NCBI GenBank assembly: GCA_963931925.1
Contig: OZ007579.1
Coordinates: 47,123,271 to 47,187,270 of the forward strand
Direction of reading: 5' to 3'
Length of the DNA: 64,000 bases
DNA from: Onchidella celtica
Lineage: Eukaryota; Mollusca; Gastropoda; Systellommatophora; Onchidiidae
Part shown: in pieces, positions 57,442 to 64,000 of the stretch
How the letters are laid out: each line of letters begins with the position of its first letter
How positions within the stretch are numbered: the stretch's first letter is position 1
Made by a program: the position numbers and the translations under genes
Notes under the pieces: model-generated
The model's input: only the letters and a program-made list of their open reading frames with translations
What the model was told of the DNA's origin: nothing
The model's database searches: none

Positions 57442-58479
57442 TATAGCTTTGAGGCTAATCTCTCTGTCCAAATTCATTTTGATTGTAAAAATGTTGAAAA
57501 CATGTTGAAAGTAAAAGTGATGATGATCAATCAGTTTTAGCTGGTGATGATTCATTTCTTGATTCAGTATAACATTTATTCGAACATAATGTTGTTGATT
57601 CAGTTTTCTATAAACTATTAAATATTACTGATGTTATTCGTTTTTATTTCTGGGCTCTTGAACAAAATGAGTCCCTTACGCCCGGGTATTCATTATACTA
57701 TGGATACGCTCACTCGATCATGCGTTAATAGACTGACTTATGCACTATCGGTGACCAAAAACACACATACACCCAACGGAGAACCAGTCAATCAAGTTCA
57801 AAGTGTAAGTCTACGATAGTAAGTTGTTAACTCCTTAAGGGGGGCACCCCCTCCCCCCAAGTTGTTAAATGGTAACTCCTTAAGGGGTGCATCCCCGCCC
57901 CCCAAGTTGTTAAATGGTAACTCCTTAAGGGGTGCATCCCCGGCCCCCCCTCAAATCTTACCCATATTAATTTTAACTGCAGTGAAAGATTATGAATAGA
58001 TAGTGGTTTAATTGAAGGGGAGTCAAGAACCAATGTGTTTTCTGCAGAAAACTGAACAAAGTCTTAAAGTAAAGAAAACTAGAATCATAAAGTACCGTGT
58101 AAAAACAAAACGCTGTTTACGCTACAAAAGCACCCTTACGTTTCTTGGGTCTTAAAAAAGTGATTTAAGTTGCCAAATAAATTAAATTTTGCACATAATT
58201 CAAGTAATAAAATTATGAATGAAAATGATGATAATAATAATAATGTAATACATAGCAATTAAGTAGCGCTTCATCCCGTCAACAACCAGACTCTAAGCGC
58301 ATAAATACATTTATATCACATAATCACACGCACAATACACAGGCATACTCAGGAGACAAAAAAAAATGACATTCATAAATCTATTGTTTATTTATTGTAT
58401 CAAAAGAAACATCACTGAATTTAAAAAATAATTGTCAGGAAAGGCCTTTAGTGAAAAAGACTTTCTGAAACAATGCTTT
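57442..58479. other. Unassigned sequence with a 45-bp tandem repeat
   Basis: Apart from the tandem repeat at 57830, nothing is recognised in this AT-rich stretch. Confidence 0.35.
57827..57955 (+). repeat. 45-bp tandem repeat, about three copies
   Basis: Units share TAACTCCTTAAGGGGTGCAT, then CCCCGCCCCCCAAGTTGTTA and AATGG. The first unit is slightly diverged (GGGGGGCACCCCC). Confidence 0.85.
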
Positions 58480-60190
58480 TCTAGAATACTCTTACAAGCA
58501 ATAGTAATACGAGGACATATTTCCTACGGTATTGAAATAAATCTTCATATTTAAAAAAAAATAAAAAATCACAGACTGAAAGTTGGAGTTAACCCATTGT
58601 TGTTCAATTACACACTGAGTCTGCATCATTTGGAATGATCACTAAAACATCTGATTTGTTATAATTTCTCTTTTCAGAATACAACTATGCTGTTGGCAGG
58701 TGTTCCTGACAAACTTACCACATCAAGTTTCATTTAGATTAGATTCATGATATCTGCCATGAACATAATATGACGTGGATAATTAAAACCTACAGTAAAA
58801 AAACCCAACAATACTTTATATTAATGAGGGTGTTCTGTCAGTAGAAAAAAACAAAACAAAGAGGTGGGGAGTACATAATCATGGCAGTAAATCTGTTAGC
58901 CAATCAGAAACAAAACGTCAAGTTTTATTGACATGATACCATATTCTCCGCCTCTTTGTTTGCTGGGCTAATTTATTTAATTATTGTATATCTGTTAGCC
59001 AATTCGAAACAAGACTGGACATTTTGTTTCTGATAGGCTAACAAATATACAACAGTAAAGCTAAATAGGGAAAGGGGATTGAATGATATAGTAAGGGTTA
59101 TTACATTTAGATTTACGCCAAGGGACATTTGAACTGTCCAACGTGGCGGTTAAGCACAGTTATGGACTTTGTACACACTTTTCATGTGCAGTTGATCTTT
59201 GTGTCTCGAATCGCCCTAACAAAGTCCATAACAAATGTGCTTAATCACTGCGTACACTACAATAAAAACTTACTTAATCACTGTATTTATAATCATTTGA
59301 GGATACCATGTGTTGGTTTGGAGCACCAACTACCTGAAGATTATTGAGGTAAATTTTTAGCATAATATACAGCAGTAAATGGGGAATCATCTCAATGATT
59401 TTAATGTCCTTTGTTTTTGAGACACAGAAAGAAAATAATATGAAGGAAGTGAGGTGAGAAAACGGCACACCTCTTTTGATTGAATTCGATAACTTTATTT
59501 TCAAAGCCAGAAGCTCTCTATAATTTCACAATCTTTCTTCTAAGGCATTGTAATCATGCCTGCTATGTTGATTCTATATTTGGACACTGTCTGCCAAGCA
59601 AGTCATCCTCTTTGACCTGCTTACGTTTACATGTCAGGTGGACTGATTATTTCAGTTGTCAAAACTGGCTTGTCTAATGCAGCTGGCTACCAGAGTGGAA
59701 AATTCTTTTCTGCATTTACTGAGTTTCGTCAGAGATCAAAGTGTTTGGAAATTTGCTGTAACTTGGAAGTGATTTTATTAAATAAAAAAAGGAAAGATAA
59801 CTCCTTAGACAAACAATACTGAAGTTCAAGTGTCAGTTACAAAGGACAAATGATGATATCCCTTTAGCATCAAATTTGTACCTTTCTTAATTAAACTGAC
59901 AATTCCCTGGAGCTGCAACAAGTCACCTTTATCCTATATAGATACAGAAATGTCCGAATCCACCACGAATCTCATTTCCAGTAGACAGGGGATTGTTTAT
60001 CATAGATCAGCTGAGCGCCTATCCAGCATTAAATTGCAAAATAAAAATTACAGTGAAGTGATATATGAAGGATTCCAGAGACGTATTAAACTGAAATTAG
60101 TTTTGTGTGTGATTTACGCTCCAAGGCAATAACAATAAACATGAGGTAATTAAGCACCTGCGACCTTTACAGTCACAAATTATAATGTAA
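58480..60190. repeat. Dispersed repeat R1, copy 2 (inverted to 3.3-5.2 kb)
   Basis: Blocks match the reverse complement of 3330-5215 in order. Examples: ATCTGATTTG...AATTTCTCTTTTCAGAAT (58650) against 5030-5055, and TGTGTGATTTACGC near 60105 against 3405. The tandem module (GTCAAGTTTTATTGACAT, ATTCTCCGCCTC) is present in direct and inverted form at 58,895-59,050. Confidence 0.5.
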
Positions 60191-60310
60191 GCTGTTTTAT
60201 TCAACATTATGTTAGATTTCCTTGCCATCTTTGAGCCAACTAATCGGTCTCAGGATACATTATTGTGTTTTACACAGCATACAATAAAGTGCGGGGCAAA
60301 GGTGGTCTAT

Positions 60311-60399
60311 GCGCAGTAGGGAAGAAAAAAAAACTGGAAGAGAGAAGGAGAAAAATTTTCTTCTTCTCTCTTCCAGTTTTTTTTTCTTCCCTACTGCGC
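60311..60399. repeat. 89-bp near-perfect palindrome
   Basis: The 44-base left arm (GCGCAGTAGGGAAG, nine A, CTGGAAGAGAGAAGG...) and the right arm are reverse complements with one mismatch and a one-base loop. One arm is almost pure purine. A related direct copy of GGTGGTCTATGC...AAAACTGGAAG lies at 60567-60612, so the palindrome was probably made by inverted duplication of a local repeat. Confidence 0.9.
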
Positions 60400-60991
60400 T
60401 TTGTTATTTAATAACAAAGACTAATAAAAGAGAGAAAAATAAAGGACGACAGAACAGTAGAAAGCCAAGAGAGCCTAAACAGATGGGATGGCAGGCTGAG
60501 ATATTACTTGCTGATTTTGCCATGTCAAGTGTAAAGAAACAACAAAACAATACGTACGGAGACTGGAGGTGGTCTATGCACAACGGGCAAGCAAAAACTG
60601 GAAGGGGGAAAGAGAAATAAAACAAAAAAGATCAACTACTGGAAAAAAAATAAAATAGAAAAAAAAAGTCGAGAGAACGGTGAAAATAAAAGACAGGCCG
60701 AAAAGATGGAATTTAACGCTGATATTTTACTGGCGACTTTTGCTAACCAAGGCCACGTAAACGGCAAGTTGCCATCCCTTGTTCGGCAAACATGGTTGAG
60801 AAAGGAATTTTTTTAATGTGATTAAAATGATTCAAAGTATTCCTTCAGGCATGGATCATTGAAGAGAAATAAAAACAAAACAGATCACTTAAGAAAAAAA
60901 AAAAAAGAAAGAGGGCTTACAACTTTTTTTTTTTTATACTGGGGGGTGGGGGGGGGGAGGGGGTGCGGGCTGCGCTCCCTCAGAATGCCGA

Positions 60992-61243
60992 GGGTATAGA
61001 GCACAATTGTTGTATCTCCAGGTTTATGAATAATGGGAGCTTATTCGGAAACACCACAATATTGCTCTCAATGATCTCATTTTTAAGAGAGATACAACAT
61101 TACTGCTTCTCTGTAAATTGGAACTCGTTAAAGATAGCGGAATAACGAAAAAATTACAAGAAGCAGTTTTGTCAATATTACAGTATTGCCATTATGAACC
61201 CCAATTCATAAACCTGGAGATACAACAATTTTGCTCTATACCC
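60992..61243. mobile_element. 252-bp MITE with ~40-bp TIRs
   Basis: It begins GGGTATAGAGCACAATTG, continuing through TCTCCAGGTTTATGAAT, and ends in the reverse complement with two or three mismatches. CCGA occurs at both edges (60988-60991, 61244-61247), a possible 4-bp target duplication. A second, partly deleted copy lies at 48011. Confidence 0.8.
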
Positions 61244-61712
61244 CCGATGTATAGCATGTCATTGTGAACTGTTGGTGAACTATATTTTAACTGAATGTGT
61301 GGATTTCACTCATAACCGAACGGGGCACCATGGCTGCACATCCATCAAAGAAATATTTTCTTTGCAGCACCCTGTCCTTCATCAGGAAGGCTGAAATCTA
61401 CAAGATAATTATTAACATTATTTACAAAGCTCATTCTAGATTTACATAGACCGTTTTCAAAATTGTACAGATAAAACCATTTTATATGGGCCTTTTTCCC
61501 CCAAAAATATGTGGTTCATTAATTTATTTCTACAGGAGATATGGTCCAAAGACAGAATAATATATATAGAAAAAAAAATCAGACAATCCCAAGACACGCC
61601 CTACCTCGAGGGAGATAGGCAGGCTTCAGTTTTCACATGGCAGTCTTGACAGATTTTTTAATCATCTCGTGTCAGAAATACTGTCATGAACAAACTAATG
61701 ACATTATGATTA

Positions 61713-61740
61713 CTAGCCGTGGTCCCGGGCAACGCCCGGA
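61713..61740 (-). mobile_element. Helitron 3' terminus
   Basis: On the - strand, CCGGGC-GTT-GCCCGG forms a perfect hairpin (61725-61739), followed eight bases later by GGCTAG, ending CTAG at 61713 with T next to it. A GC hairpin just before a CTRR end flanked by T is the Helitron 3' signature. The body would extend rightward from 61740; no TC-type 5' end or Rep/helicase coding was found in the window. Confidence 0.6.
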
Positions 61741-64000
61741 ATAAACTGTTCATTAGTGTCAATTCTGGGTGATTATAACCGATATGCTTCAGTTTGCACG
61801 TCTCTAACTAAGTTTATTTAGTCATTATTTGTTTGTTTTTTTGCTTTTAGACAAGTCTTTATTGCATTCTCCATGCGCGTTAATGCTCTACGCATCCCTT
61901 CCAGCACTTGAGGCGAAGTTCGTCATGAAATAGTGATAATCCGCACACTGGGTACTTAGTTTAAGAATTTCCTTACCAACAACGTGAGCGATTAAGGAGA
62001 TGGGGGAGACGGTCAAGCGATGTGTTCTTTTCTGCAGCGAAAGAACGAAAGTAAGCTTGATGGATTTTCGCCAAAGCGTGTCGACTCAGCGTGGATGGTT
62101 TCTAGTCTGAGAGTTTACATTTCCGGTAAGAGGCGGAAATGACGAAATTGACGGAACACATTATCACGTTGTATACGCAATCATTAATCGATAGCTGATA
62201 ATTATAACTGAATTTCTGGAAAAAATAAAGAGTTTCGGGAAAAAAAATGATTAGACCACGTACAGGCTTGATAAATACAGTATCATCAGAATGTCTATCT
62301 ACGTATTCTCTCCGCTCAGGCCGGAGGGCTACCGAGAACGTCTCACAGTCAGAATGCTGAAATTGCCTGCGTCTGTTCTCACCAAGCTCCTGAGCCCAAT
62401 AATGTACTAGGCCACTCTTCAGGCCGAATTTCTACGCGAGACCAATCACCCCCACTTTTCATTGGTCGGGTCATCCGAACTCAATCTGTAACCCTTATTA
62501 AATTCCTACCCTTTTCATGCATTCTGCAACTCGGCAACGACATTGCAACCAAACTAACGGCCGCCCTCGAAATAGTTTTTGAATAATATTAAAATCCCAA
62601 AATCTTATTGGCAAGATAAATCTGCAACAGATTTTTAATTCATTCCCCCTCTGTCTGCACGCCCTACTCAAGGTTAATCTCCAGACACAAAGCATCTCTA
62701 TGAAAACAACATGTATTTGGCGTATAATGTACACGTAATAACAGGGACACCGTAGTCATTGTTTTGTCCTTTCTAATTCTCATCAGTAGTAATAAGAAAT
62801 AATGCTACAAACATCATGATATGCTTATTTTTCAACTTAGTTTATTCCCAATATGTGAAAACATTGAGTTGGCCTTTTGATGTATGAAATTTTATGATTT
62901 ATAAAACACAACTTTACTTAAATTACCTAGTAAATATTATCGTGTTACTGGATCCCATGGCTTCTTCGTGAGCCTTCTGTAGTGTGCAGTTGTACTATAG
63001 TGACTGTCTGCCAACACCATCAAAACATTTAATTTCAATCCCCTGATGAATACCTGCTAATCTCTATACTCTTGGGCATTGTTCTTGATTTTAACATTAT
63101 CATTAACAATAATTTACCTTTGCAAACATGCCATCTGACAAACCAGTGCTTTATGTCAAATCTGGTCTTCATGAACTTTTTGACACTGTTATAGTGGTCT
63201 GTACGTTAGTCTGAGACTTATTCTCCAATTTGGTTTACCACACCGCAACCCCTCCAACTCCATGGCACATGAGTTTGGCACTTCTGTGGCCCTGAAAATA
63301 TGTGAAAACATGAAAGATTGAAAGTCAGCTCTAATAAGTGACAGATAGATAAATTATGAGACTTCAGGTCCATTACCTACAGTATAGTTAGGATTTGGCA
63401 ACTTTAAACATCATGTTACATCTGATGGATCACACATGGCTGAACAGTCTAAGACATGTCAGTAAATTACAGATGCAGAATGAGCACTGGATGCAATAGA
63501 CATTTTTCTTGTCTTGTAAATTCAGTCAGTTTACAATCTATGAGGGCAAGGCACATCTGTAGACTTAAACAATCAGGAGTGTATCTTTATTAATATCAAT
63601 CTAAGCTGTCTCTATTATTGTTGTAGGAAATGAAAAAAAAAATCAAACATGACAATACTTTCAAACAATAATGTTACAAGATTTACAAGGGAATATAATA
63701 TGTATTTGCCACGACTGATCTACATCTCTCGTAGTAATAATATCAACTTTTATTTTCTAGATCTCTGTGTTATTTTCATGTCTAGGTTTTCTAACAGTAG
63801 TAATCGTTCTTTATATCACAACATCTAGGCCATACATTTAAGTATCCACATTACCAACACATCATGACTGGTACCAGTTTACATAACAAAAATGTTGATT
63901 GAGTAGAGTAATTTGGAGCAAGAGTGAGGAAGGTGAAAGTTTTTTCAAGAAAAAAAATTGCAGAATTCTGACATTAAATTGTACTCAACCATGACTGATT
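61741..64000. other. Unassigned sequence, possible Helitron body
   Basis: No coding region recognised. It is probably non-autonomous Helitron sequence at its left, then intergenic or intronic DNA. Confidence 0.35.

Noticed and set aside
63238..63300. Possible - strand exon after TATTTTCAG at about 63294
   Set aside because: A good acceptor and a short open stretch, but no domain and no partner exon was found.
1..64000. tRNA, rRNA or other RNA genes
   Set aside because: No convincing A/B box pair, cloverleaf or conserved rRNA segment was seen. tRNA-related words occur only as retrotransposon primer sites.

Overview
This is a eukaryotic, AT-rich, repeat-dominated stretch with introns, solo LTRs and nested transposons and no bacterial-style gene order. 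The most host-like protein remnant carries a somatomedin-B-type cysteine pattern of a kind I associate with expanded families in gastropod molluscs. The transposon mix (Mag-like and tRNA-Pro-primed Gypsy elements, PIF/Harbinger, hAT, an APE-type LINE, a Helitron end, many MITEs) also fits a marine invertebrate. A mollusc, probably a gastropod, is my best guess; that is inference. No confidently intact host gene is visible.

Layout. 0-6 kb: a TIR-bounded element with a FLYWCH-like fragment (0.6-1.3 kb), a solo LTR (2.07-3.32 kb, 'LTR-D') and a 1.9-kb dispersed repeat (3.3-5.2 kb) whose partner lies inverted at 58.5-60.2 kb. 6.2-8.1 kb: a single-exon cysteine-rich somatomedin-B protein broken by a frameshift. 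9.0-13.3 kb: 143 head-to-tail copies of a 30-bp unit with one visible base change in 4,290 bp. 13.7-14.5 kb: a decayed hAT transposase. 14.72-15.53 kb: a ~99.6% identical partial copy of the somatomedin-B gene. 15.5-19.5 kb: little that can be named. 19.5-25.2 kb: two solo LTRs of one family (LTR-B), the second hosting a solo LTR of another family (LTR-A). All have exact 5-bp target-site duplications.

25.2-28.8 kb is unassigned. From 28.81 to 56.72 kb I read one PIF/Harbinger DNA transposon: inverted ends at both sides, a three-exon but frameshifted transposase on the + strand (29.0-33.0 kb), and a three-exon, uninterrupted Myb/SANT-like accessory gene on the - strand (51.3-56.45 kb). Later insertions swelled it to ~28 kb: a MITE in a transposase intron, a 12.2-kb Gypsy element (33.26-45.43 kb, LTR-A) that itself contains a SINE-like insert and a 4.47-kb Mag-like Gypsy deletion derivative (34.58-39.04 kb, which in turn holds an LTR-D), solo LTRs at 46.39-47.54 and 49.20-50.28 kb, and a nearly intact LINE (52.4-56.1 kb) in an intron of the Myb-like gene.

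57-64 kb: MITEs, a 45-bp tandem repeat, the second copy of the dispersed repeat, an 89-bp almost perfect palindrome (60.31 kb), and a Helitron 3' end (61.7 kb). The last 2.2 kb has nothing I can name.

The window is therefore mostly a record of insertion order. The points worth most attention are the Gypsy element whose integrase remnant lies upstream of RT/RNase H, the intact spliced Harbinger accessory gene beside a broken transposase, and the near-perfect minisatellite flanked by duplicated gene pieces.
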